Assembly: GCF_001642475.1 (NCBI RefSeq)
Contig: NW_019174148.1
Span: forward strand, 1-15,771
Direction of reading: 5' to 3'
DNA: 15,771 nt
Source of the DNA: Fonsecaea monophora
Taxonomy: Eukaryota; Ascomycota; Eurotiomycetes; Chaetothyriales; Herpotrichiellaceae
Shown: positions 1 to 9,605 of the stretch, one piece after another
How the letters are laid out: each line of letters starts with the position of its first letter
Numbering within the stretch: the stretch's first letter is position 1
Notes under the pieces: generated by a model
The model's input: only the letters and a program-made list of their open reading frames with translations
Told to the model about the DNA's origin: nothing
Databases searched by the model: none
Translations under genes and position numbers: made by a program

Positions 1-1512
1 ATCGAGGAATAATGGAGAATAGCTTAACGGGACGACGAGACCTACTAGGAGGCTACTAAGTCTATACGAAGAGGAGCCCGTACGTTCCCCTCCGGCCTAG
101 GCCTAAAGGTATCGATCTTAGAATGCTCCCTTAATAAGGAAGGGTAGCTACTATTCCGAGGTTAGCGCTAGGTACCTAAATTAGAGGCTCTCCGTACGGC
201 GATCATCTAATAGGTCTACGACTTAATGATTATAGGCTATCCTAGCCGGGAAGGTACGGTAGTAATGATAGTAAGATAGTTCTTCTAGTTAAATATACTA
301 TAAGATATTTAAAGGTTCGTACGGAACTACGATATATACGGACGAATAAAGGCCTAGAAGGAACGAAAGTAGGGATTCCTTAAGCCTCTCCCGATCTCTA
401 AGCGACTATAGAGAGAAGTATTAGTCGATTTCATTATAGAACTCCTAGAGAGCTAGGGCTATACGAACCTTATAGTTATTATAGACCGACTAGGAAAAGG
501 AGTCTTACTAGAATCATTACGTACGATTAACTTAAGGGACGTAACGAGGATCTTCCTACGGACATTCTATCGTTAATACGGACTACCATCAGCTATTATC
601 TTAGATCGTAGCCTTCAGTTCGTAAGTACACTATAGAAGAGGGTCTATTAACTCCTAAATATCGTACGACGACTATCGACGGCCTACTACCCGGAGATAG
701 ACGGCTCTACTAAGCGAATGAATTAAACGGTTAAAACGTACCTCCGTACGTCCGCGAATGGAAAATAGGACGATTAGGCGGAACTCCTACCTATAGTAGA
801 ACTAGCCATTAATAATCGCGACGTATACTTAATAGGAGTAAGCCCCTTCTTCCTCCTATACGGATACTACGTCGAACCGCTTTAGCTATAGAAGCCCCTC
901 CGTACGACGGAGACTCCTCGAGGGCCTATATAATACGTAGACCTTATCGTATAACGACTCTAAGAAGCGAGGAACTAGGCGTAATCTTTAATAACTATCG
1001 CGTAATAAGAATAGGAAGAGAGAACGAATCGATTACGATAGTAAGCGCCGTAGTTCCGAGTCGGCGATAAGGTATAACTAAACTTAAGGAACGTACGGAC
1101 GACGCGTACGAGTAAGAAACTAGACTAGAAAAACGCGAAGTATACCGTTACGGAGGTAATAGGTTCTTACAGCTACCGTCTAAATACCTCATCGGGTATA
1201 TATAATGTCTTCTACTTAGACCTCCTCCGTACGGCATTAATAGACTCTCTTAACTCGTAAAGAGCGGACGATAGTTAGCCTACGCCCGTAATAGTTAGAA
1301 ACGACGAAGAATACGAAGTAAAAGCGATCCTAAAGGATAGGGTCGTACGAAGAGGAAGAGGTTCTCGGTAGTAATACCTAGTGAAATAGACTGGGTACGC
1401 TAAGCTAATATAGAAATCAGCCGATGTACTATAAGACTCCGCTGCGTTAGATGTATACGAGGCCCTCTAGGCTAGTGCCGAAGGAGAAGGGGGGGGTATT
1501 ATAATAAGTTAA
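1..1512 (+). pseudogene. pol: gypsy pol remnant: integrase plus chromodomain
   Basis: The frame starting at base 1 stays in register to the stop at 1510-1512 with no indel. Around 205-300 it reads like the gypsy integrase N-terminal region (GYPSREG, then R-stop-FF-stop, the usual GHPGREG...RQFFWPG). The second zinc pair near 320-345 reads NYDIYG, where Cys-to-Tyr changes fit TGC to TAC. The integrase core has VDFI (Asp at 427-429) and LDRSLQFVS (Asp at 604-606). The expected Glu, 35 residues after the second Asp, is Lys at 712-714. The C-terminal region has FRVGDKV near 1054-1074, and a chromodomain reads EEYEVKAIL near 1295-1320. Stops are overwhelmingly TAG or TAA at expected Gln and Trp sites. 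Confidence 0.9.
1484..1496 (+). other. Polypurine tract of the first chromovirus
   Basis: A purine run ending in seven G residues lies directly before the LTR start. By position it is the plus-strand primer site used in reverse transcription. It lies inside the 3' end of the pol reading frame. Confidence 0.7.
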
Positions 1513-1913
1513 ACCTAGAAGGAGGCTCGGTTCTAACGAACCAGCGTTAAGACTAACGATAGGACTAACGCTACCTCCTAATTAGCTAAATTTACCTATA
1601 CATTATATAGGTAAAAAGTAGCCTCCTAATTAGACGAGGCGCGTACCGTATAAGGGATACCGAATCCTAGTAAATTAAGATACCGTACGTAAGGGAAGGT
1701 AAGGAAGAGAGATAAAAGGTAAGGGAAACGTAAGGCGTATACGAAAGATGAAGGATAAGGGAGAAAGGGGAAGATATTAAGTATCCCTTACGGAGGAGCG
1801 TACGATATAAGGAAAGAAGGAGAGGATATTATTCCTCCTTCTCTCTCCTTAGATTTATCCTCCTTATTACTAGGTTAGCTAGCTAGTTATAGAACTCTTT
1901 CTAAACCCTCATA
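1497..1913 (+). repeat. 3' LTR of the first chromovirus, heavily RIPed
   Basis: The LTR follows the polypurine tract, starts tattataa and ends ccctcata. Reversing CpA-to-TpA change would restore the usual TG...CA ends. Its last 170 or so bases match the reverse complement of 15597-15771, which supports the LTR call and fixes the right border near 1913. It holds an inverted repeat near 1588-1617 (tttacctata / tatataggtaaa). No target-site duplication can be checked because the other end of the element is outside the window. Confidence 0.8.
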
Positions 1914-3544
1914 AAGTCCATTAATTGTACCACGTACAAAATCAGAATATTCATTACTTTTTGTCATTATAACAGTAATTATAGAGAGATTAAGCGAACG
2001 TAGTTGAAGTAATTAAAGAAACAAGTGGTGGTGGCTGAAAATCTAGTAGGTGGAAAAATGGTGGGGTGGACGGATATTTTTGCTAGGGTGGTGTAGGTGC
2101 ATAAGGAGGGTAGATTCCAGCCATGATTTGAGGCTCTTGAACCATGGAGCGCTTCAAGCTGAGTCCGGACAGTGGGCGATGAAATGTTCTCCCATACCAA
2201 GTAGCTTTCTCAGGTTAATGACTCGGCAACATGACAAGCCTATGATGGCAGTCATGAATCAGGAGCCTACAGTTGGATTTCGAACTCATAGAGTTTGATT
2301 TGATTAACATATATGTAGATATTGGTAGGGACACCAAAAGACTAGCGCGATTAGACCTAGAGAAGAGCGGCATCGCCACCAGACGACTACAGCGATGCGG
2401 ATGCTGAGGGCGGCGAGAGTGACTATGACGACCGCCGCTTTTTTAGCCGAGAGCAGAAGAACGCTGACCGGCACGACGACGGATTAGCATTGGCGTGTGG
2501 ATGCAAATAGGGGTGGAGGAGCTGCAGAATCTGTGGACCAGGATTGATGATTGAGATTAGCCCGTGTAGGCTCCCGGATTTCTTGGTGAACATTGACTTG
2601 GATCCTGCACAGATTTCAGCAAAATCTCTCAATTAGGGCCGCACCATCATCCAAAATAGGATATGAGGTTCCATAAATCGCCCTACACTCTACTTTCGGT
2701 ATCTCACTCCGATCAGCGCGCACGTAGCGCTTTCGGGGACTCATTTCCTGACGAGGGGCGTAGCGCAGTAGAGCTCACGGCTTTGAGGGTGAATGCAGCT
2801 GTTTCACGAAAAGAAGATGCGCAGTTCCTGTTTCCCTGGGAGATCGAGCACATCCAAGAACGACGTAGAGGACCACGACACTTGTCTAAAGCGTCGTACA
2901 ACGCCTGGGAAGCCCAACTGCGTAGGTAGAGCACTCGACGGGTGATGAAGAAGAGGATGATGGAGGCGAGATAACGCGTCCTTTGACTTTGTGGAGTTTT
3001 TGTATGCAGATACGAGGTACACAGGAAAGACAGCGCTGATGCTCGAGATCTGTCCGGCATCATCGCCATAATTGAGAGCGGTAAAGCGTTTCCGGGCGTT
3101 TGTCGACGATTAAACCTCCTACATCGACGATGGAAGCTCTCGAGTTGGTTCAAATCGATATTTTGGCTTGAGGATTACTTTATCACTGGGGTTTAGGCTG
3201 GCTTGATAAGAGGGTGGTAACCTTTGCCTTTTGTCACCTAGATCAGGGACAAATGAACAAGGGAAAACGAGTGTTTTGAGGATCACCACGTTGACACTGC
3301 CCATTACGACAATGGCGACATTTGTGTCATAACTTTCCAACGATGCGATGAGCAGAGAGGGCCGAGACTCTTTCTACCACACTGAGGCGCTCCGACGTCA
3401 ATTCTGCGACGGATAGATCCTTGTGAAGAAAGGCCTTCAAAGCGATGACAAGGCTCTGGCACCTCTACACGACAGTGGGGATTACTACTCGAGCATCAGA
3501 TAGGTGTCCCGGCCTGAATGCCATGTACCAAGTACAAAGTGAAC
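1914..3544. other. Spacer with exon-like scraps, no confirmed gene
   Basis: Base composition is ordinary here and CpA/TpG are frequent, so this stretch escaped the RIP seen on both sides. Short coding-like stretches exist. At about 2355-2500 (+) an acidic reading includes DYSDADAEGGESDYDDRRF and ends at a TAG. At 2663-2929 (+) there is an 88-codon ORF. At about 2963-3198 (+) a reading includes ESGKAFPGVCRRLNLLHRRW. At about 3119-3376 (-) a reading includes SYDTNVAIVVMGSVNVVIL. The last two overlap on opposite strands, so at most one is real. I recognise no family; these may be remnants of a decayed single-copy gene. Confidence 0.3.
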
Positions 3545-4797
3545 TACAGTACGTTACACACTAAATAGATGAATAGATTTCGAAGCATTATTTCTCAACC
3601 ACCACCTCTCTATTTATTATTCTATTATTGTAGAGATGTCCTCTAGACGTAAATAGTCTAATTTTAAGCGCGGTATAGTATATGGCCTTCATTTAGTAGG
3701 TAAATCCGTACGCGAAATCGTAGATATCGTAAAGATCCCTAAATCGATAGTGTTAGATATCATATAAAACCCACGCCTAGATCCTACTAGTCGAACTAGA
3801 AGACTTAAGAAGCTTACTAAGCGAGCGGAACGACGCCTTCTACGTACTATTAAGGCTAATCCTAAGATTAGCTATCTTAAGTTACGAAAAAGACTCGATT
3901 TAGATGTATCCGACTAGACTATTCGAAGGCTACTTTAGGACTACTACATTAAGAAATAGATAGCTAAAAAGCGTCCTAGATTAACGGATAAAGCTACTAA
4001 AGCTCGGTACGAATAGACATTAGTCTATTAGGACTAGACGTAGGAAGATTAGCTTAAAGTCATCTAGAGCGACGAATACTTTATTTAACGCGGTTCCGGA
4101 ACTCAGCGAGAATAAGTCTTTCGAACGCCCTAGAAGAAGTAGAATAAGGACATAATTACTAAGAAAGGTATGACTAAAGACGTCTCGATTATAATATAGG
4201 TAGCGATCTTTAACGAAGGCGAATCGTTCGATATCTACATCCTTTTACGCGACTAGAAGTTAGCGAAGATAGGCTACTTAGCTAATTCCTATATTTAGGT
4301 CCTTACCGATAACATCCCGTCGATCTAGGAGCCTAGTAGGATATTTATATAAGATAACGCGCCTATTTATAAGGCGAAAAAGGTTATAGAGTAGCTAAAT
4401 GACTATAGAATAGATGTAATGAAATGACTACTATATTCGCTAGATTTAAACCTAATCGAAAACCTCTAGTTTAAGCTAAAATGCCTAGTTAATGCTATCG
4501 ATCTAGGCCTTCGCTATACAGTAGGAGACTTATAGGAGGTCCTTAATCGCTCTATAAACGCTATTATAAGGGCCTAGACTAGTCTAGATAAGAAAAAGAT
4601 TAAGAATGCCATTAGGTTAATGGACGAGAGAGTTAACGTAGTTATTAAGCCTAAGGGCTAGTATACGCGGTTTTAATCTAGAAGATGCGATATTCTAGAA
4701 GTGCATCTCTTAAGCTATCGATTTATACTAATTATACTATTCTACTATAGTAAATACATAGAAAAAAATTATTAAGTGTATGGGGGGGTAGTATTCA
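3545..4797 (+). mobile_element. Tc1/mariner-type DNA transposon, RIP-degraded
   Basis: A complete transposase frame is flanked by short non-coding ends. The left end may begin at the TA of tacagt at 3545; the right end lies near the G run and tagtatt at 4780-4797. Inverted repeats are only loosely visible (acacactaaata on the left; on the right, the complement of tattaagtgtatg), so the borders are approximate. Insertion into TA is the rule for this superfamily. RIP is very heavy inside the element and fades just outside it. Confidence 0.75.
3636..4676 (+). pseudogene. Tc1/mariner transposase, DD34E, stop-riddled
   Basis: The transposase would cut and rejoin transposon ends in the nucleus. 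From the ATG at 3636 to the TAA at 4674 there are 346 codons plus the stop, with no frameshift, which is the normal full length of the family. An N-terminal helix-turn-helix reads GLHLVGKSVREIVDIVKIPK (about residues 16-35). The first catalytic Asp lies in SDEYFI near 4068. The second is in DNAPIYKA at 4353. The Glu of LNLIENL follows it with 34 residues between, giving DD34E. I count about 25 in-frame stops, almost all TAG or TAA, plus one TGA at 4425-4427. The protein cannot be made. Superfamily placement is secure; the exact family (Tc1 or a fungal pogo/Fot relative) is less so. Confidence 0.9.
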
Positions 4798-5229
4798 GGA
4801 GGCGTACTAAGGGACTAGTGTCCGGTGACTTTTGCTAACCTACTGTACCAGAGCTGGTTTGGTTTCTTAGCACTGTTTCCATCCCAGATGGCCGCCCTTT
4901 CACTTCGCAATTGCAAGTCCCCGACAGAATTTGTCGGGGGCTTTTGTTTAGCTACCACCACCCGCCGAGGGCAGTTCAATTCATAGAGAGACGATGTTTC
5001 GCTTCTCGACTCGTTGTTCGCAACAAGGGAGTTGAACTTCAGACGTCGTGTTGTACAATTCAGCGCCCATTGACAGCCTTGCCATTTCGATACGTTTGGC
5101 AGCGAACCGTACACAGTTGGGTTTGCTCTGGTCCAGCAGGAGCTAGTACATTATGATCTGTATGTCTGTTTGCGTGAAAGGCCAGTAGTAGTCTCGGTCA
5201 GCACAGTCCGTCATCAAATGCTAAGCATG
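4798..5229. other. Spacer without a recognised gene
   Basis: Composition is ordinary and RIP is weak. A 99-codon ORF runs at 4815-5114 (-) and an 81-codon ORF overlaps it at 4911-5156 (+). Neither shows a motif I recognise. The only structured feature seen is the hairpin at 4919-4939. Confidence 0.4.
4919..4949 (+). terminator. Hairpin with T tail resembling a rho-independent terminator
   Basis: A perfect 8-bp stem, CCCCGACA at 4919-4926 and TGTCGGGG at 4932-4939, encloses a 5-base loop, and a T-rich stretch (cttttgttt) follows. This is the textbook shape of a bacterial intrinsic terminator, unexpected in fungal nuclear DNA. No bacterial gene is visible beside it, so it may be chance, a structured RNA end, or a scrap of transferred DNA. 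Confidence 0.35.
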
Positions 5230-6012
5230 AGGACTCACCGAGCCCCAGATCAAAGAGACCCAGTTTATCGTTCTCCTCCTGCCGGGCGCGACGTGCGGCA
5301 GCAAAAGGTCCTAATCCGTAGTACTTAAGACAGTACTTCATCATCGATGTGACCCATTACCACACGATGTGAACTACATCGTTTACAGCTTCGCCGTCCC
5401 CGCCGTCCTCGTCAGCCTCACTTTTGACCCGTTTCTGGACCGATGCAGCCGGGCTCGGGGGCGCAGTAGCAGTGCTGTACAAGGCTATATCCCAGATATG
5501 TCTGTGTAGGTAGGAATGCATCTAGTTTCTGTAGTTAGATTAGGTACGCCGCCGGAGCAACCTACCTCGAGCCGGAACGCATATAGAATGACCGCAGGGA
5601 CTCTGTCTGGGGTACGGTGATCTTGCCGATGAATCTCTCATCGAAAGAAACACTCACACATGTTGCAATATTAGGAACGTGAGCGGTAGATGTGAAGTTC
5701 ATATAGCATTCAGCGACCAGTGAGGGATCGCCAGCTGGCATCGACAAGTAATGATGCCGAGGTCATTCCAGGCTGTGGTTTAGGTCATGAGGATATTGTT
5801 GGAAGAGGATGTACCAGTGTGATGAGGATCGTGTGCATGTTATAAGCGGGATGGTTGATATTGGTGCTTGCGTGTTCTCCAATGATGCTCTCCAAATTAT
5901 AGCTGAGGTCCTCTGCGATCTCCCGAGTCCGAAGAGGCTCAAAGCGTCTGCAGAATTGTGCCATCCAACTCTCCTCGAAGAGGCTGCTAAACATGCCCAA
6001 CACGCCAAACAA
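5230..6012 (-). CDS. Possible intron-containing fungal gene, product unknown
   Basis: Three coding-like blocks lie in order on the minus strand. Block 6012-5785 includes FEPLRTREIAEDLSYNLESI. Block 5747-5562 includes FDERFIGKITVPQTESLRSF. Block about 5475-5240 has a low-complexity acidic part with VKSEADEDGGDGEAV and then AAARRARQEENDKLGLFDLG. Intron-like signals separate them: ctaaaccacag before about 5774, then gtaggt near 5571 with ctaac and an acceptor ttgtacag near 5475. A gtgagt follows the last block near 5240. A TAA interrupts the third block unless another small intron is present. I do not recognise the family. The first block could instead be a shadow of the plus strand, which holds a P450 fragment just beyond 6012. 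Confidence 0.4.
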
Positions 6013-6023
6013 AGGCGGTGGAA

Positions 6024-6136
6024 TCGAAGTTCTTTGAACTCGACACTAGCACCACGTTCGATGTTATTGGCGAAATAACGTTCAGTAACCGGTCCGGCTT
6101 CCTTGAATAGGGCTGTGACGGGGCGGTGAAGTACTA
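6024..6136 (+). pseudogene. Cytochrome P450 fragment (fungal pisatin-demethylase-like type)
   Basis: This frame reads TFDVIGEITFSNRSGFLE, then a TAG, then GCDGAVKY and a stop. It matches the conserved central segment of many fungal P450s (the AFDVIGEITFSKRFGFLE type), located between helices E and F. P450s are membrane-bound haem monooxygenases, usually of about 500 residues; here only about 35 survive. The heme-binding Cys region and the I-helix are not seen downstream, and no matching N-terminal part is seen upstream in this frame. I infer a relic truncated by rearrangement, possibly by the LTR-like sequence after 6240. Confidence 0.65.
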
Positions 6137-6239
6137 ACTCAATTATGGGGATTTCGACAGAGTGGAGGTCAATTTGGTCTGTCTAGATAGTGTGGTGCTG
6201 CTTGTCTTGGTGTTTGTTTATCTGTGTGACTCTTCGGAA

Positions 6240-6440
6240 GCAAGGCTGTGGTATGGATATTGTACAGGTAGAACCAGCTGATCAGAAGGTAGCGTTGGTC
6301 TTAGCGCTGGTAGGTTAGTCTTGGCGCAAGTGCGTTGGTCTAGATCCTGACTAATTATATCGTTCGTGATTTACCTTTATACAGTATAGGTAAATCCGGC
6401 CAATAATATCGTTCTAGCTAGGCGAGGCTGTATATGTTCC
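6240..6440. repeat. Diverged LTR-like fragment, tentative
   Basis: The stretch shares several ordered words with the LTR at 1497-1913: agcgtt/gtctta repeats, ctaatta, the inverted repeat tttacct...aggtaaa at about 6370-6396, and a following gaggc. The LTR has the same order near 1540-1645. It still has CpA and TpG, so it is not RIP-saturated. Similarity is patchy and the borders are unknown. Confidence 0.35.
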
Positions 6441-6984
6441 GTGTTTGTACCGTAACAGACAGACAGGCAAGCTACAAGAAGTACACAGTTCCCACCCAGT
6501 ACGCAGTACGCAAGAGAAAAAATAAAGGTGAAGTAGATATATTTCAGTCAACGAACCTCAGATTTTCACATCCACGGCCGGTTCAGGAAAAGCTTAGCGG
6601 CAACAAAAGCCGAACGGGAACATGTGCTGGATTTTGGTTGTTTACAGAGTTTGCTGCGCCTCCAACCGGGCGAGGCCTCATGGGTCTTGTCTACCGACAG
6701 ATTTCCTGGTTGTTTAGACACTGAAGTTGACTCACAGCTGACATGCAGCATATGAAGAAATAGATACGTGATATATGTATACACATAGGGTGACTTGTAT
6801 ACATTAAGAAACCCGAACTGAGTCATGGGACGTGAGGTATGATGTCGTTAGTAGACGGGCTAGGATTCTGGCCCTTTTTGTACGCCCCCTCATGGCCGAG
6901 AAGTTCCAGGACACCCCTTGAGAATAGCATTTTCGAGCGGGGATGAGAGTGCACATGTCCCAAACGCCAATGTACAATTTATCT
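6441..6984. other. Spacer, nothing identified
   Basis: A 96-codon ORF at 6434-6724 (+) and overlapping minus ORFs show no motif I recognise and probably arise by chance. Composition is ordinary. Confidence 0.4.
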
Positions 6985-7317
6985 TCTTAAACAGGGTATA
7001 AAGCCCGGCGTCAATGACGGTCGTGATCGGCTGCGGGTACTTGGTCCTGGGCAAATGACCCGCTCGCGATGGTGAGGCGCATTTTCTTGCCACTGGGGCA
7101 CTTTATGGATCGCTTTGAAGAGGGCGGACGCGAGTTTCGAATAGTGTGGCGTGTTCGCCTCCTAGATGAGGTAGCGTTAGAGGGCATTGTCATTGTCTCC
7201 CTCCTTTGCCGACACCCGGTCACGCAAGTCCTTGGTAAAACGGTAACGGTTGGCGGCGATTTGAGCTCTCAACAAGACATCTGTCCGCACATAAGTACTT
7301 CTTTCTACGGATTCCAT
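6985..7317 (-). pseudogene. Broken ORF of unknown family beside a poly-A run
   Basis: On the minus strand an ATG at 7317-7315 directly follows 18 A residues. About 110 codons follow with two internal stops (a TAA and a TAG). The readable parts include LLRAQIAANRYRFTKDLRDR and YSKLASALFKAIHKVPQWQE, which have the balanced composition of a real globular or gag-like protein. Both stops could be mutated Gln codons, consistent with light RIP. The plus strand also has an 89-codon ORF over the same bases, so the strand is not fully settled. I cannot name a family. Confidence 0.4.
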
Positions 7318-7318
7318 C

Positions 7319-7336
7319 TTTTTTTTTTTTTTTTTT
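7319..7336. repeat. Homopolymer run of 18 T
   Basis: An uninterrupted T run. It could mark the 3' tail of a retroposed sequence on the minus strand or be simple slippage. It lies just before the periodic 4-kb region starts. Confidence 0.9.
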
Positions 7337-8280
7337 GAGTCATCTCAGCCAAATCATTAAGGCTCTCCAGCGTCTCGCTGTCTGTGAGTGATAGGCGTGC
7401 ATACGAGTTGATCATCTACGTCATCTTCAAGTGGCTGAGCACGATGACGTTCCTGTGCATGTTCGGGAACGGTGTCGATGTTCACCTTCACGTGGGCGAC
7501 CTACCTCCAGCGACTTGATCACGTCGTTGTACATGTCCATGATGTCGTACCTCGTCAAGTGGTCTACAAGTCCACGATCCCTGTCGTATTCATGGCGGCC
7601 CTGTGCTTTCTGTATCCCGTGCTCATCCTACTCTCGTACGCGGCAGGATCGACACCCTATATCGCGTGTATGATTGAGGTCGACAACATGAGCGCGACGC
7701 GGCAGTCGTAGTAGCATCCCTTGATGTCTATAGGCCACATCAGGTTCTTGTACCACCTCTTGCGCCTGCGTCACGACCGAGACGCTGATCCTCTTTGGCT
7801 CCAGGCTCCCGTTGACGATCATGGGTACGATCCACACCCTAATCACGCTGGGGTTCGAGTACAGGACGGCCTCCACCACGGCGTCCATGCGTCCAGGTGC
7901 TGCACAAGTCCCTCACCTCGATCTCGTCCGAGAACGTGGCCATGTCCATGTTCAAGTTCATGAAGGGGGCTGCGTGGATCTACGTTGACATGCACGTGTT
8001 CACGATAGTCCTCGAGTCGGTGACGACCGTCACGTTTATGTGGCTGGCCTCATGTAGGATCATGTACAGGCCGGGAGTCTTGTCTACGGTCGTGAAGAAG
8101 TTGAGGTTCGTAGTTGAGCCAACGCACGCGGTGATCAGCCATGGACTTGAGTGGCTTTGCCAACATGATCATCTGAACGTGGTCGTCCCAGTGCCTGTAT
8201 GTGGAGAAGATCGTGAACACGATACGATCGTCGCGATCTGCGTGGCCGACAACATGTCCGTGAACATGCACCTCACGTTC

Positions 8281-8376
8281 AGGTTCTTGTTCAGGTTCTT
8301 GCACGGGTTCTTGTGCGGGTTCTCGTTCCGGCTCTTGTCCCGGTTCTTGCTCCGGTTCTTGTTCCGGTTCTTGTTC
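8281..8376. repeat. 12-bp tandem repeat, eight diverged copies
   Basis: Eight head-to-tail copies of a 12-base unit close to cggttcttgttc run from 8281 to 8376 with substitutions but no length change, so period 3 is kept. On the minus strand it reads EQEP-like or NKNR-like units according to frame, and on plus FLFR-like units. Unit length divisible by three fits an expansion inside coding sequence. Confidence 0.85.
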
Positions 8377-8828
8377 GTGTCCGAGGACACTAACTAAGCT
8401 CACGTCCTCGATATAGCTGGGGATCGTACCGAGGTCATAGGCACCCTCTCGCACCAGACCGAGCCCGCGTGCCTAGTCGAGGTGTGCTTGTAGTACCTCA
8501 ACATTTAAGCCATGGTCAACATCTCCACGAGCACAGCCCGGTCTATGCGCATAAATGCGCTTTTGTTCATGTTCGCGCCACCGATCGTGATGATGTGTAC
8601 CATCTGCTCCAACTTGTGAAAGAGGCTATTGTTCGAGTAAATGTCTGTGTCCATGTTCATATAGGTGATCATAAGCCGGGCGTCTTCTCGAGTCTGTTGC
8701 CCACAAGCCCGTGGCCCGACCATGTCGCGCACCGTAACAGGTAGATCGAGACGATGGAGAACATGTTGGACGTTCGACGACACGCACCCATACAGGACCG
8801 TAAGGTAGACGTCCTCCAGGAACGAACA

Positions 8829-8974
8829 GTAAGTGAAGACTACACTTGATGGTCGACCGTACTTGATAACTAAGTAAGACTACATGTCACATGTTAGGCT
8901 GACTTTTTCCCCATCTGTGGAAATGTAGTAACGTTATTGTTAGGTCACAAAAACCTCTGTATTTCCTAATCCAG
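8829..8974 (+). other. AT-rich break in the periodic region, intron-like
   Basis: The three-base GC pattern stops here. On plus there is gtaagt at 8829 and cctaatccag ending at 8974, giving a 146-nt candidate intron. On minus there is a branch-like ctaac at 8943-8939 and an acceptor ccacag ending at 8915. Both strands offer signals, so orientation is open. Confidence 0.35.
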
Positions 8975-9605
8975 CAACACTCCTACCCTAAATAGGAATA
9001 GGAGAGGGACAGGAGGGAGAGGGTGTTCAAGATAGTCTCCAAGTATAAGATGACGCTCAACAAGATCTACAGGCCCATGGTCGCGGGGGAGTACTTGTAG
9101 TTGTTGTTCAGGCAGCAGGGGGGTCCCGAGCATCGACATGTTCACGAGCGAGATCATTAGATCAGTTCGACAAGCTCTCGGGTACAACACGCTCGTGACT
9201 GACACCGTGAGGTAAATCTTAGTGCTGGACAAGTGGACGACCCCGAACTGTAGCATCACCATGTGGGCTACCGAGCCCGTAATCGCGACTACGATTGTGC
9301 ACGGCAACACAGTTAGCGCCACCTCCGCGAGGGAGAACTTCGCCAAGGACATCACCGTGATGGAGCCCTTGACTATGATAACGTGCACCACAGTCGTGCA
9401 GAACGAGATGAGGGGGAGGTGTGCTGACTGGTTGACCTGGAAGCCGTACATGAAGTAGGACTCGAGGAACCCCTTGTGCGCGATGTGCAACCTGTGCGGA
9501 TCCTCGATCATGTTTGCCGTCTACAGGAGGGCCTCCAGGATGTTCCGCCTCATCATGACGCCCAAATTGATCAGGGTGATATGGAACTACTCCAGGGATA
9601 TGAAC

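Larger units (their letters stand above)
1..1913 (+). mobile_element. Ty3/gypsy chromovirus, 3' part, RIP-degraded
   Basis: This is the 3' portion of an LTR retrotransposon; its 5' part lies outside the window. In order it shows the pol zinc-binding region, integrase core, integrase C-terminal region, chromodomain, a polypurine tract at about 1484-1496 and a 3' LTR at 1497-1913. CpA and TpG are nearly missing while CpG-rich words such as cgtacg are common, which is the mark of fungal RIP rather than CpG deamination. The element is dead: about one codon in ten is a stop in the pol frame, and a catalytic integrase residue is changed. Confidence 0.9.

Noticed and set aside
1..1900. CpG deamination as the source of the TpA excess
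   Set aside because: CpG words are abundant in the degraded blocks and the loss affects CpA/TpG, which fits RIP instead.
2713..3153. 146-codon minus ORF
   Set aside because: Composition is rich in Arg and Ser with no motif, and it overlaps equally plausible plus-strand scraps; not supported as a gene.
4815..5114. 99-codon minus ORF over the hairpin
   Set aside because: No recognised domain; the terminator-like hairpin lies inside it, which argues against coding.
6434..6724. 96-codon plus ORF
   Set aside because: No motif and odd composition; overlapping minus ORFs are equally open.
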